64,000 bases of DNA from Streptomyces curacoi. GTDB lineage: Bacteria > Actinomycetota > Actinomycetes > Streptomycetales > Streptomycetaceae. The translations under genes were made by a program, and so were the position numbers. The stretch's first letter is position 1. Every line of letters starts with the position of its first letter. This document shows, one piece after another, positions 23,095 through 33,552 of the stretch. The DNA is taken from assembly GCF_001513975.1 (NCBI RefSeq), contig NZ_KQ947984.1, forward strand, positions 310,001 through 374,000. The letters run 5' to 3'. The notes beneath the pieces were generated by a model. The model did no database searches. It saw only the letters and a list, made by a program, of their open reading frames with translations, and was not told the origin of the DNA.

Positions 23095-25590
23095 CTAGCC
23101 CTCCCTCACCCGCAACGCCCGTGCCAGGTCGTCGAGTTGGTCGATGAGCTTGCGCCGGAGCGCCGGGATCGGCTCGCCGTCACGCAGACACTCCTCGCCC
23201 AGCCGCAGGGTGTCGGCGTCGACGGCGTACACCGGGAAGGCGTAGCGGCCGGCGGCGTCGGCGATGGCGGGACCGCGGCGGGCGGCGACGGCGACCGCGT
23301 CCTCGTAGTAGCGCGGAACGTAACTCCGGACGAGGTCGGCCTGCTCGGGTTGCCAGAAGCCGTGGGCGGTGGCGGTGAAGAGGTAGTTGGAGAGGTCGTC
23401 GCCTGCGAACATGGCGTCCCAGGCCTTCGCCTTGGCCTCCGGGTCGGGCAGGGCGGCCCGGCAGCGGGCGGCGCCCTCCTGGCCGGTGGCGCTCGGGTCG
23501 CGCTCCAGCTCGGCGGCGATGGCGGCCTCGTCGACGGCGCCGAGGACCGCGAGCCGGCCGAGGACCCGCCAGCGCAGCTCGGGATCGAGTTCGGGTCCGC
23601 CGGGCACGGTGCCGTCGGCGAGCCAGGCGGCGATGGTGTCGGGATGGGCGGCGACGTCGATGAAGTGGCGTACGGCGATCAGGCGCAGGCCGGGGCTGTC
23701 GCCGTCCTCGGTGCGGCGGATGAGGTCGCGGCACAGCGCGGTGAGGGTGGCCAGGGCGGCGGGCCGCTCCTCGGGCGGGAGGTAGCGGTCGGCGACCTGG
23801 GCGGTGGCGAAGGCGAGGACGCCCTGGACGATGGCGAGGTCGGTCTCGCGCGGCAGGTGGGTACGGGCGGCCTGCAGATAGGAGGCGGCGGCCAGTTCGC
23901 CGTCGCGGACGGAGTCGCGCAGGGCGTTCCAGACGACCGCGCGGGTGAGCGGCTCGGGCAGGCCGGCGAGGCTGTCCCGGACGGACTCGAAGGATTCGGG
24001 GTCGAAGCGGACCTTGGCGTAGGTCAGGTCGCCGTCGTTGAGCAGCAGCAGGGCCGGGCGCTTGCCGATGGGCTGCGGGGTGGTGTGCGGGATGTCGAGG
24101 TCGAGGCGTTCGCGCAGGGTGAGGTGGCCCCCGTCGTCGCCGAGGTCCTGGTCGTACAGGCCGACGGCGATGCGGTGGGGGCGGCTGCCGGCGTGGTCCA
24201 CCGTGAGGGTGCAGGTGCCGTTCTCGCCGGGGGTGACGGAGGGGGTGAGGGTGTCGACGCCGGTGGTGCGCAGCCAGCTGTCGGCCCAGGCGTGGGGGTC
24301 GCGTTCGGTGGCGGCGGAGAGGGAGTCGATGAAGTCGGCGAGGGTGGCGTTGGCGAACTTGTGGCGGGCGAAGTGGGTGTTGATGCCGGCGAGGAAGTCC
24401 TTCTCGCCGAGCCAGGCCACCAGTTGGCGCAGCGCGGAGGCGCCCTTGGCGTAGGAGATGCCGTCGAAGTTGAGCTGGGCGGTGGCGGTGTCGTCGACGG
24501 CCTCGGGGGCGACGGGGTGGGTGGAGGGGCGTTGGTCGGCGTCGTAGCCCCAGGCCTTGCGGGCGATGCCGAAGTCGGTCCAGGTGTCGTTGAAGCGGGT
24601 GGCTTCGGCGCAGATCTGGTAGCCCATGTACTCGGCGAAGGACTCGTTCAGCCAGATGTCGTCCCACCAGCGCAGGGTGACGAGGTCGCCGAACCACATG
24701 TGGGCCATCTCGTGGGAGATGACCATGGCGCGGGTCTGGCGCTCGGTGTCGGTGACGGCGGAACGGTAGACGAACTCGTCGCGGAAGGTGACGAGTCCGG
24801 GGTTCTCCATGGCGCCGGCGTTGAACTCGGGCACGAACGCCTGGTCGTAGGAGTCGAAGGGGTAGGGCTCGTCGAACTTCTCGTGGTAGCGGTCGAAGCA
24901 GGCGCGCGTGACCTCGAAGAGCTCGTCGGTGTCCGTGTCGAGGTAGGGGGCGAGCGAGCGGCGGCAGTGCAGGCCGAAGGGCAGGCCGCGGTGTTCGGTG
25001 CGCACGGAGTGCCAGGGGCCGGCGGCGAGGGCGACGAGGTAGGTGGAGATCAGCGGCGTGGGGGCGGCCTGCCAGCGGCCGTCGCCGAGGTGTTCGGTGA
25101 TGCCGTTGGCGAGGACGGTCCAGCCCCCGGGAGCCTTGACGGACACCTCGAAGACGGCCTTGAGGTCGGGCTGGTCGAAGGCGGCGAAGACGCGCTGGGC
25201 GTCGTCCATGCACAGCTGGGTGTAGAGGTACGTCTCGCCGTCGACGGGGTCGGTGAAGCGGTGCATGCCCTCGCCGGTGCGGGAGTAGCGCATGGCCGCC
25301 TCGACGCGCAGTTCGTGCTCACCGGCGGTGAGGTTCTTCAGGGGCAGCCGGTTCTCGTCCAGGGTCTCCGGGTCCAGGGGTTGTCCGTCCAGCGTGACGG
25401 AGCGCAGCTCGGCCGGCTTGATCTCGACGAACGTGTCCGTGTCCGCTTGGTCCTCGCGCGTGGTGAACCGGATGACGGTGCGGGAGTCGAAGGTCTCGTC
25501 GCCGGTGGTCAGATCGAGTTCGATCGTGTAGCGGTGGACGTCGAGGAGCTGGGCACGAGTCTGCGCTTCGTCGCGCGTGAGTACGGACAT
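23095..25590 (-). CDS. pepN: Aminopeptidase N (M1 family)
   Basis: 831 residues from ATG 25590; an ATG nine bases earlier is equally open and neither has a strong Shine-Dalgarno. Domains in order: N-terminal saddle domain (HRYTIELDLTTGDETF), then the thermolysin-like domain with the substrate motif GAMENPG and the zinc site HEMAHMWFGD plus a downstream Glu in LNESFAEYMG, then the ERAP1-like helical C-terminal domain from about residue 500. It removes N-terminal amino acids from peptides in the cytoplasm. It has no signal peptide and stands alone. Confidence 0.96.
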   Translation of the reverse strand: MSVLTRDEAQTRAQLLDVHRYTIELDLTTGDETFDSRTVIRFTTREDQADTDTFVEIKPAELRSVTLDGQPLDPETLDENRLPLKNLTAGEHELRVEAAMRYSRTGEGMHRFTDPVDGETYLYTQLCMDDAQRVFAAFDQPDLKAVFEVSVKAPGGWTVLANGITEHLGDGRWQAAPTPLISTYLVALAAGPWHSVRTEHRGLPFGLHCRRSLAPYLDTDTDELFEVTRACFDRYHEKFDEPYPFDSYDQAFVPEFNAGAMENPGLVTFRDEFVYRSAVTDTERQTRAMVISHEMAHMWFGDLVTLRWWDDIWLNESFAEYMGYQICAEATRFNDTWTDFGIARKAWGYDADQRPSTHPVAPEAVDDTATAQLNFDGISYAKGASALRQLVAWLGEKDFLAGINTHFARHKFANATLADFIDSLSAATERDPHAWADSWLRTTGVDTLTPSVTPGENGTCTLTVDHAGSRPHRIAVGLYDQDLGDDGGHLTLRERLDLDIPHTTPQPIGKRPALLLLNDGDLTYAKVRFDPESFESVRDSLAGLPEPLTRAVVWNALRDSVRDGELAAASYLQAARTHLPRETDLAIVQGVLAFATAQVADRYLPPEERPAALATLTALCRDLIRRTEDGDSPGLRLIAVRHFIDVAAHPDTIAAWLADGTVPGGPELDPELRWRVLGRLAVLGAVDEAAIAAELERDPSATGQEGAARCRAALPDPEAKAKAWDAMFAGDDLSNYLFTATAHGFWQPEQADLVRSYVPRYYEDAVAVAARRGPAIADAAGRYAFPVYAVDADTLRLGEECLRDGEPIPALRRKLIDQLDDLARALRVREG

Positions 25591-25683
25591 GCAGGACATG
25601 CTGCCTGATGCCGCCGACCAGGCACAGGGGTGGATCAGTACGTGCGCTATGTCTGGTTCTTGGCGTGTGTCACGTCTCGCGCT

Positions 25684-25729
25684 CGGCCGATGTCATGTCC
25701 GGTCCTCGGCCGATGTCACGGCCGGTCCT
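25684..25729. repeat. Two-copy 23-bp tandem repeat
   Basis: CGGCCGATGTCATGTCCGGT begins the first copy (25684-25706); the second (25707-25729) differs at two bases, and a more degenerate third follows. The repeat forms the 3' end and stop codon of the response regulator gene. It may act as a hairpin-poor spacer; no function is apparent. Confidence 0.5.
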
Positions 25730-26261
25730 GGGCCGGCGTCGCCGCCGGGCCGTCGCGCTGTGGCGGCACGCGGGCGTCGGGGTGGGGCAGGGCGGGGCGC
25801 GGGCGGGGCGTGTGGGCCTCGCCCTCGCCCTTGACCAGGGCGCGTAACTCGCGGATCTCCTGCTCCAGGGCGCGCTGGCGCCGGTAGGAGTCGTACAGGA
25901 AACGGACCTTCGTGCGCAGTGCCCAGGGGTCGATGGGTTTCAGGACCAGGTCGGCGACGCCGAGTCCGAAGGCGGTGGCGGTCAGTTCGTGGTCCGCGCC
26001 GAAGCCGGTGAGCAGGATGACCGGTATGTGCTGGGTCTGTTCCAGGCGCCGCATGTAGCGCACCACCTCAAGGCCGCTGACGCCGGGCATCCGTACGTCC
26101 AGGAGCAGGAGTCCGACCTGCCCGCGGAGCACCTGCTTGAGCGCCTCGTCTCCGCTGGTGGCACTCGCGAGCCGGTAGCCCAGCGGGGCCAGGGCGCTCT
26201 CCAGCGCGTACAGCGTGTCCTCATGGTCGTCGACGATGAGGATCTTGGCATCCGACGGCAT
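25716..26261 (-). CDS. Single-domain response regulator
   Basis: 181 residues from ATG 26261; earlier in-frame ATGs at 26288, 26336 and 26345 exist, but GGGAGGGACG lies upstream of the chosen one. Residues 1-125 are a receiver domain: ILIVDDHED acidic pair, LLLLDVRMPG phosphoacceptor, LLTGF and LVLKPID with the conserved Lys. A short coiled helix (RRQRALEQEIRELRALVKGE) and a Pro-rich tail follow; there is no output domain. It probably works by protein contact, as do CheY-like and PilG-like regulators. No kinase gene is nearby. Confidence 0.85.
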   Translation of the reverse strand: MPSDAKILIVDDHEDTLYALESALAPLGYRLASATSGDEALKQVLRGQVGLLLLDVRMPGVSGLEVVRYMRRLEQTQHIPVILLTGFGADHELTATAFGLGVADLVLKPIDPWALRTKVRFLYDSYRRQRALEQEIRELRALVKGEGEAHTPRPRPALPHPDARVPPQRDGPAATPAQDRP

Positions 26262-26375
26262 GGCCCGACGTCCCTCCCGCGTGGACATCCAGGGTACGTC
26301 CGGGGGCGCTGACGGGGAGTGCGTGTCAGCTGACATGGAGTGCACAGCGCAGCATGCCCGGCGCGGGCCGCCGTG

Positions 26376-26753
26376 TCACTCCCCCGGGAGGGCCCGCATG
26401 GGTGGGTTCGCCGTGGGCGCAGCGCCGTTGACCGTGTCCTCGGCGATGCTCTCGTGGTGCCTGATCACCTCGGCGATGATGAAGTTCAGGAACTTCTCGG
26501 CGAACGCCGGGTCCAGCTTGGCGTTCTCCGCGAGGGTGCGCAGACGGGCGATCTGGCGGGCCTCACGGGCGGGGTCGGCGGGCGGGAGCTGGTGCTGGGC
26601 CTTGAGGTGGCCGACCTGCTGGGTGCACTTGAAGCGCTCGGCGAGCATGTGGACGACGGCGGCGTCGATGTTGTCGATGCTGTCGCGCAGCCGGGCGAGC
26701 TCCTCGCGGACGGCGGGGTCGACATCGCCGGGGGACGTGTTGCTGGTGGTCAT
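26376..26753 (-). CDS. Chorismate mutase (AroQ type)
   Basis: 125 residues, an all-helical AroQ domain: LARLRDSIDNIDAAVVHMLAER (first helix, shown in part) carries the active-site Arg, CTQQVGHLKAQ the Lys/Gln pair and ARQIARLRTLAEN the next helix. It converts chorismate to prephenate for Phe/Tyr synthesis. The free-standing form lacks a prephenate dehydratase or signal peptide, so it is cytoplasmic and may rely on a DAHP synthase partner, as in mycobacteria. A proline-rich C-terminal end follows the domain. Confidence 0.92.
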   Translation of the reverse strand: MTTSNTSPGDVDPAVREELARLRDSIDNIDAAVVHMLAERFKCTQQVGHLKAQHQLPPADPAREARQIARLRTLAENAKLDPAFAEKFLNFIIAEVIRHHESIAEDTVNGAAPTANPPMRALPGE

Positions 26754-26777
26754 GAGGGCCCAGCCTACGGGGCCCGT

Positions 26778-27665
26778 TCAGGCGGTCGTTCGTTCGATCA
26801 CGGGTGGGTCGTCGGGGTCGGGGACCTGGTTGCTCCAGCCGCCGGGGACGGCGCGGCCCTGCTGGGCGCGGAAGCGGACGGGGGCCATGCCGACGCGGCG
26901 GGTGAACAGGCGGGAGAAGTAGGCGGGGTCGGCGTAGCCGACGCGGCGGGCGACGGCGGCGACGGGGAGTTCGGTGGCGGCGAGCAGTTCCTTGGCGCGG
27001 CCGAGGCGGATGCCGAGCAGATAGTCCTTGGGGCTGCAGCCGGCGCCGCGCCGCACGGCGGTGCGCAGTTCGGCGAGGGTCATGCCGTGCCGGGCGGCGT
27101 GGTCGGCGACCGTGAGCGGCAGGCACGCGTCGCGGGCCAGCGCCTTGAGGACGGCCTCGCCGTCGGGGGCGAGGTCGGCGCGGGCACGGCGCAGGGCGAC
27201 GAGGAGTTCGTGGACGGCGGCGCCGGTCTCCACTTCCAGCAGGGGGTTGTCGCGGCGGGCGGCGCGCGCCATGCGTCCGATGACGGCGCGGGGGCCCGAG
27301 GCGTCCGACAGGGGCACGACCGGCCGGCCGGGTTCGATGTAGCCGAGTTCGGTGTACGTCCCGGTGGCGGGCCCGGTGAAGTCGACGAAGCCCTCGTCCC
27401 AGCCGGTGCCGGGGTCGGGCGCGTAGTGGTGCGGTACGCCGGGGGTCAGCCACAGCAGCGCGGGCGCGGTGACGGTGGTACGACGGCCGTCGGGGCTCTC
27501 GTACCAGCCGCCGCCCGCGCTGATGACGACGGCGACGTGGTGGTCGAGGGTGCGGGGGCCGACGGTGGGCAGGGCGCCGTACTGGAGGCCGACGCCGAGG
27601 CAGACCAGGCCGAGCCGGTGGTGGGCGGGGCCGGGCGTGAAGAACCGCATCCAGGTGTGGTACAT
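26778..27665 (-). CDS. AraC-family transcriptional regulator
   Basis: 295 residues; ATG after GGAAGGACC. An N-terminal cupin-like sensing domain (HHVAVVISAGGGWYESPDG, then LLWLTPGVPHHYAP) is followed by two HTH motifs in the last ~100 residues: LPLTVADHAARHGMTLAELR and ELPVAAVARRVGYADPAYFS, then FRAQQ. It is divergent from the GH35 beta-galactosidase gene across 95 bases and most likely controls it in response to a sugar. Confidence 0.9.
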   Translation of the reverse strand: MYHTWMRFFTPGPAHHRLGLVCLGVGLQYGALPTVGPRTLDHHVAVVISAGGGWYESPDGRRTTVTAPALLWLTPGVPHHYAPDPGTGWDEGFVDFTGPATGTYTELGYIEPGRPVVPLSDASGPRAVIGRMARAARRDNPLLEVETGAAVHELLVALRRARADLAPDGEAVLKALARDACLPLTVADHAARHGMTLAELRTAVRRGAGCSPKDYLLGIRLGRAKELLAATELPVAAVARRVGYADPAYFSRLFTRRVGMAPVRFRAQQGRAVPGGWSNQVPDPDDPPVIERTTA

Positions 27666-27760
27666 CCGCGGTCCTTCCGCTCGCTTCCGCGTCGTTTCGG
27701 TCCAAGCAGCGCCGATCTTTGTCCATGGACCTGATCGCCGCCAGAGGTGAGGGTGGGCGC

Positions 27761-29536
27761 ATGAGCGAGTTCACGGTGGGGGACACGGACTTCCTGCTGG
27801 ACGGGCGGCCGGTGCGGCTGCTGTCCGGCGCGCTGCACTACTTCCGGGTGCACGAGGCGCAGTGGGGGCACCGGCTGGCGATGCTGCGGGCGATGGGCCT
27901 CAACTGTGTGGAGACGTATGTGCCGTGGAACTGGCACGAGCCGAGGCCGGGGCACAGCCGGGACGTGCAGGCGCTCGGCCGGTTCCTGGACGCGGCCCGT
28001 CGGGCGGGGCTGTGGGCGATCGTACGACCGGGGCCGTACATCTGCGCCGAGTGGGAGAACGGCGGGCTGCCGTACTGGCTGACGGCCGAGGTGGGCGCAC
28101 GCGCGCGTACCCGTGACGAGCGCTATCTGGGGTACGTGGCGAGCTGGTTGTGGCGGCTGCGGCACGAGATCGTGCCCCGGCAGATCGACCGCGGCGGACC
28201 GGTGATCATGGTGCAGGTCGAGAACGAGTACGGCAGTTACGGCTCGGACGCGCAGTACCTGCGCCGCCTGGCCGGCCTGCTGCGCGAGTACGGCGTCACG
28301 GTCCCGCTGTTCACCTCGGACGGCCCCGAGGACCACATGCTCTCCGGCGGCTCGGTCCCGGGGGTGCTGGCGACGGTGAACTTCGGCTCCCACGCGCGCG
28401 AGGCCTTCGAGACGCTGCGCCGGCACCGCCCGGACGGCCCGCTGATGTGCATGGAGTTCTGGTGCGGCTGGTTCGACCACTGGGGTGGCGAGCATGTCGT
28501 GCGGGATCCCGGGGACGCGGCGGCGGCCCTGCGGGAGATCCTGGAGTGCGGGGCCTCGGTCAACCTGTACATGGCGCACGGCGGCACGAGCTTCGCCGGC
28601 TGGGCGGGCGCCAACCGGGGCGGCGGCGCGCTGCACGACGGCCCGCTGGAGCCCGACGTCACGTCGTACGACTACGACGCCCCGATCGACGAGTACGGCC
28701 GCCCCACGGCGAAGTTCTGGGCCTTCCGCGAGGTCCTCGCCGAGTACGCCGACGGCCCGCTGCCCGAAGTGCCGCCCGCGCCCGTGCCGTTGGGTGCGCC
28801 GGCCGAGGCGGTCCTGACCGGCTGGGCACCCCTGGGCGACGTACTGGAGACGCTGGGCGGCCCGGAGACGTCCGGTCCCGTCCCGCCCACCTTCGAGGAA
28901 CTGGGGGTCGAGCGGGGTCTGGTGCGGTACGAGGTGACGGTGCCGGGGCCGCGGCAGCCGTACCCGCTGACCGTGCGCGGGCTGCGGGACCTCGCCGTGG
29001 TGTACGTCGACGGGGAGCGGGCCGGGGTGCTCACCGAGGACGACGCGTGCCTGAAGGAGCCTGTCGCCGGGTACGCGCGCGTGGAGCTGTGGGTGGAGTC
29101 CCTGGGGCGGGTCAACTACGGGCCGCGGCTGGGCGAGGCCAAGGGGATCACCGGGGGCGTGCTGCACGAGCGGCAGTATCTGCACGACGTACGCGCGCGT
29201 GGGCTGCGGCTGGAGGCGCTGGACGATGCCGAGCGGGTCCGGGCGGTGCCGTCGCGGGCGCTGCCCGAGGACGGCGCCGCGGGGTTGTACCGGGGCACCG
29301 TCACGGTGCGGGGCGCCGGTGACGCCCGCCTGGAGCTGCCGGGCCGTACCCGCGGGTTCGTCTGGGTCAACGGCTTCAACCTCGGCCGTTACTGGTCCAC
29401 GGGCCCGCAGAGCTCGCTGTACGTCCCGGGGCCCGTCCTGCGCGAGGGCGGCAACGAGATATGGGTGCTGGAGCTCGCGGAGACGGCCCGGCCCGGGTCC
29501 GGCGAGGCGGGTGCCCCGGTCCTCCGGGCCGTCTGA
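27761..29536 (+). CDS. Beta-galactosidase, glycoside hydrolase family 35
   Basis: 591 residues from ATG 27761, after GAGGTGAGGG; an upstream in-frame start at 27719 lacks a good site. The GH35 TIM barrel opens LSGALHYFRVHEAQW and GLNCVETYVPWNWHEP, with the acid/base Glu in VQVENEYGSYG and the nucleophile Glu in CMEFWCGWFDHWGG. Jelly-roll domains follow from about residue 380 and end FVWVNGFNLGRYWSTGPQ. It releases terminal beta-galactose. No signal peptide is visible, so it acts inside the cell. The AraC-type gene next door is its probable regulator. Confidence 0.94.
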   Translation: MSEFTVGDTDFLLDGRPVRLLSGALHYFRVHEAQWGHRLAMLRAMGLNCVETYVPWNWHEPRPGHSRDVQALGRFLDAARRAGLWAIVRPGPYICAEWENGGLPYWLTAEVGARARTRDERYLGYVASWLWRLRHEIVPRQIDRGGPVIMVQVENEYGSYGSDAQYLRRLAGLLREYGVTVPLFTSDGPEDHMLSGGSVPGVLATVNFGSHAREAFETLRRHRPDGPLMCMEFWCGWFDHWGGEHVVRDPGDAAAALREILECGASVNLYMAHGGTSFAGWAGANRGGGALHDGPLEPDVTSYDYDAPIDEYGRPTAKFWAFREVLAEYADGPLPEVPPAPVPLGAPAEAVLTGWAPLGDVLETLGGPETSGPVPPTFEELGVERGLVRYEVTVPGPRQPYPLTVRGLRDLAVVYVDGERAGVLTEDDACLKEPVAGYARVELWVESLGRVNYGPRLGEAKGITGGVLHERQYLHDVRARGLRLEALDDAERVRAVPSRALPEDGAAGLYRGTVTVRGAGDARLELPGRTRGFVWVNGFNLGRYWSTGPQSSLYVPGPVLREGGNEIWVLELAETARPGSGEAGAPVLRAV

Positions 29537-29559
29537 CGCACCCCTGGTGCGGCGGACGC

Positions 29560-31435
<1,876 letters not shown>

Positions 31436-31444
31436 GCCCCGCTC

Positions 31445-31490
31445 CTCAAACGCCGGCGGGGCTGACTCACCAGCCCGTCCGGCGTCTGAG
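31445..31490. terminator. Long imperfect hairpin between convergent genes (dispersed-type repeat)
   Basis: CTCAAACGCCGGCGGGGCTG (31445-31464) pairs with 31471-31490 except for three positions, around a six-base loop. The CAAACGCCGG...CGGGCTG consensus is one I know as a dispersed intergenic palindrome in Streptomyces. Between convergent genes it should work as a bidirectional terminator. Confidence 0.7.
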
Positions 31491-31499
31491 CACGAGCCC

Positions 31500-32756
31500 T
31501 CACGACCCGTACACCGCCCCCGGCACCTCCGCCTCCCCCACCAGCTTCAACGCCGCCTCCCCCGCCTCCCCCGGCGTCCAACGCGCCCCCTTGTCCACCG
31601 TCGGCCCCGCCCGCCACCCCTCCATGACCGTGATCCGCCCGCCCTCCGCCTCGAACACCCGCCCGGTGACCCCCGCGCTCGCCGCCGAGCCCAGCCACAC
31701 CACCAGCGGGGAGACGTTCTCCGGAGCCATGGCGTCGAAGCCGGTGACGGGGGCCGCCATGGTCTCGGCGAAGGTGCGTTCCGTCATGCGGGTGCGGGCC
31801 GCCGGGGCGATCGCGTTGACCTGGACGCCGTAGCGGGCGAGTTCGGCCGCCGCCACCAGGGTGAGCCCGATGATTCCGGCCTTCGCGGCGCTGTAGTTGC
31901 CCTGGCCGACCGAGCCCAACAGACCGGCCCCGCTGCTCGTGTTGACGATCCGGGCGTGCGGGGTGCGGCCCGCCTTCGCCTCCGCCCGCCAGTGCGCCGC
32001 CGCGTGCTTCAGGGGGAGGAAGTGGCCCTTGAGGTGGACGCGTACGACGGCGTCCCAGTCGTCCTCGTCGAGGTTGACCAGCATCCGGTCGCGCAGGAAG
32101 CCGGCGTTGTTGACGAGGGTGTCGAGGCGGCCGTACGTCTCCAGCGCGGTCGCGACCAGGGACGCCGCCCCGGCGCTCGTCGCCACGTCGCCGCCGTGCG
32201 CGATCGCCTCGCCGCCCGCCGCGCGGATCTCTTCGACGACCTGCTGCGCGGGGCTGTCGACGGCGACCTGCTGCGCGGAGCTGGCGACGGCGATCTGCTG
32301 GACGGGGCGGTCGGCAGTCGACCGCCGGGATGAGCTCTCGGCAGCCGACCTCCAGTCCGGGCTGCCCGCCGTCACCCCCCGGCGTGAACTGTCGGCGGTC
32401 GATCCCCCGGCCGGGCCCCCGGGAGCCGCTCCCCGGTCCGGGCCGTCCGCCGTCGACCCCTGGGGCGAACCATCGGCAGCCGCCCCCCGGGCCGGACTCT
32501 CGGAAGTCGCCCCCCAAGCCCGGCACTCCTCAGTCATCCCCCGGCGCGAACCGTCGGCAGTCGACCCCCCGGCCGGGCTCCCGGAACTCGCCCCCCGCCC
32601 CGACACCCCGGCGCCCACCGTGCCGTCGAGGCCGACCCCGAGGTCGTTGACGACGACCTTCGCCCCCTCGGCGGCGAACGCGAGCGCGTGTGCCCGGCCG
32701 AGGCCGCGGCCCGCACCGGTGACGATCACGACCCGCCCCTCACAGATCCGGCTCAT
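31500..32756 (-). CDS. SDR oxidoreductase with ~120-residue repeat insertion (steroid cluster)
   Basis: 418 residues against about 300 for the family. VVIVTGAGRGLGRAHALAF is the cofactor site, TLVNNAGFLRD follows, and the catalytic Ser and Tyr-xxx-Lys are in VNTSSGAG and NYSAAKAG, all intact. Between VVVNDLGVGLDG (ends ~46) and the helix SPAQQVVEEIRAAGG (starts ~168) lies a Ser/Ala/Gly-rich insertion of about 120 residues built from degenerate repeats. Insertion after strand 2 should loop out from the fold, so activity may survive. The start lies one base after the stop of the upstream SDR gene. By position it corresponds to Rv3548c of the mycobacterial KstR2 regulon. Confidence 0.88.
   Translation of the reverse strand: MSRICEGRVVIVTGAGRGLGRAHALAFAAEGAKVVVNDLGVGLDGTVGAGVSGRGASSGSPAGGSTADGSRRGMTEECRAWGATSESPARGAAADGSPQGSTADGPDRGAAPGGPAGGSTADSSRRGVTAGSPDWRSAAESSSRRSTADRPVQQIAVASSAQQVAVDSPAQQVVEEIRAAGGEAIAHGGDVATSAGAASLVATALETYGRLDTLVNNAGFLRDRMLVNLDEDDWDAVVRVHLKGHFLPLKHAAAHWRAEAKAGRTPHARIVNTSSGAGLLGSVGQGNYSAAKAGIIGLTLVAAAELARYGVQVNAIAPAARTRMTERTFAETMAAPVTGFDAMAPENVSPLVVWLGSAASAGVTGRVFEAEGGRITVMEGWRAGPTVDKGARWTPGEAGEAALKLVGEAEVPGAVYGS
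32256..32618 (-). repeat. Repeat expansion inside the SDR gene
   Basis: The region is made of related short units, all in frame. One pair of ~40-base copies at about 32380-32420 and 32542-32581 is nearly identical (both contain TCCCGGCCGGGGG-type cores flanked by GTCGACYG on the coding strand, described here only loosely). Three ~27-base units built on CTGCTGCGCGG lie at 32236-32310. The pattern is tandem duplication followed by drift. Confidence 0.75.
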
Positions 32757-32757
32757 G

Positions 32758-33498
32758 TCATGCCTCCTTGTTGACCGTCGCGGCGTCCAGGAATGCGGGG
32801 CGCTCGCCCCCGCCGTGCACGAGCAGGCTCGCCCCGCTGATGTAGGCGGCGGCGTCGGAGGCGAGGAAGACGGCGGCCGCGCCGACGTCGGCCGGTTCGG
32901 CGAGGCGGCCGAGCGGGACGGTGCGGGAGACGCCCGCGATGCCGTCCTCGCCCCCGTAGTGGAGGTGGGCCAGTTCGGTGCGGACCATGCCGACGACCAG
33001 CGTGTTGACGCGAACCTCCGGCGCCCACTCCACCGCCATCGAGCGGGCCAGGTTCTCCAGCCCGGCCTTGGCCGCCCCGTACGCCGCCGACCCGGGCGAC
33101 GGCCGGCTGCCGCTGACACTGCCGATCATCACCACCGAGCCCCCGGCCCGCCGCAGGTGCTCGTACGCGGCGAGCGAGGCCGTCAGCGGGGCGACGAGGT
33201 TCAGCTCGATCACGCGCGCGTGCCGCTCGGCGTCCGTGTCCGTCAACCGTCGGTACGGGGTGCCACCCGCGTTGTTGACGAGGACGTCCAGGCGGGGCAG
33301 GGCGGCGAAGAAGGCCCGTACGGCTTCGGGGGCACGGAGATCCAGCGCCCCGAACTCGACGCCCGGCAGCGGGACATCGGGCGGTCTGCGCGCACACACC
33401 ACGACGTCCGCGCCGGCCTCGGCGAAGGCCCGCGCCACCCCGGCACCGACGCCGCGCGTACCGCCCGTGACGACCACGACCTTCCCGTCCAGCCCCAT
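32758..33498 (-). CDS. SDR oxidoreductase (steroid cluster)
   Basis: 246 residues, classical SDR length. Cofactor motif VVVTGGTRGVGAGVARAF, NNAG in LDVLVNNAGGTP, catalytic Ser in MIGSVSGS and Tyr/Lys in AAYGAAKAGLE. The C-terminus ends in GASLLVHGGGE. First gene of the two-gene minus-strand operon that is divergent from echA20; its position matches Rv3549c of the KstR2 regulon. Substrate unknown; a hydroxyacyl-CoA intermediate of ring C/D degradation is plausible. The start at 33498 lies 19 bases or so from the operator-like palindrome. Confidence 0.9.
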   Translation of the reverse strand: MGLDGKVVVVTGGTRGVGAGVARAFAEAGADVVVCARRPPDVPLPGVEFGALDLRAPEAVRAFFAALPRLDVLVNNAGGTPYRRLTDTDAERHARVIELNLVAPLTASLAAYEHLRRAGGSVVMIGSVSGSRPSPGSAAYGAAKAGLENLARSMAVEWAPEVRVNTLVVGMVRTELAHLHYGGEDGIAGVSRTVPLGRLAEPADVGAAAVFLASDAAAYISGASLLVHGGGERPAFLDAATVNKEA

Positions 33499-33517
33499 CC
33501 CCGGCTACCCTTCACCT

Positions 33518-33531
33518 AACAAACGTTTGGT
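33518..33531. promoter_or_regulatory. KstR2-type operator, SDR operon / echA20
   Basis: AACAAACGTTTGGT sits in the 54-base divergent gap. It fits the mycobacterial KstR2 consensus AnCAAGnnCTTGnT at eight of ten fixed positions. Its reverse complement matches the second site at 39528-39541 at 12 of 14 bases. Position and pairing with the TetR gene make it a likely operator of the KstR2-like repressor. Confidence 0.72.
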
Positions 33532-33552
33532 GGAAAGGTAGCTGATGCGGCC

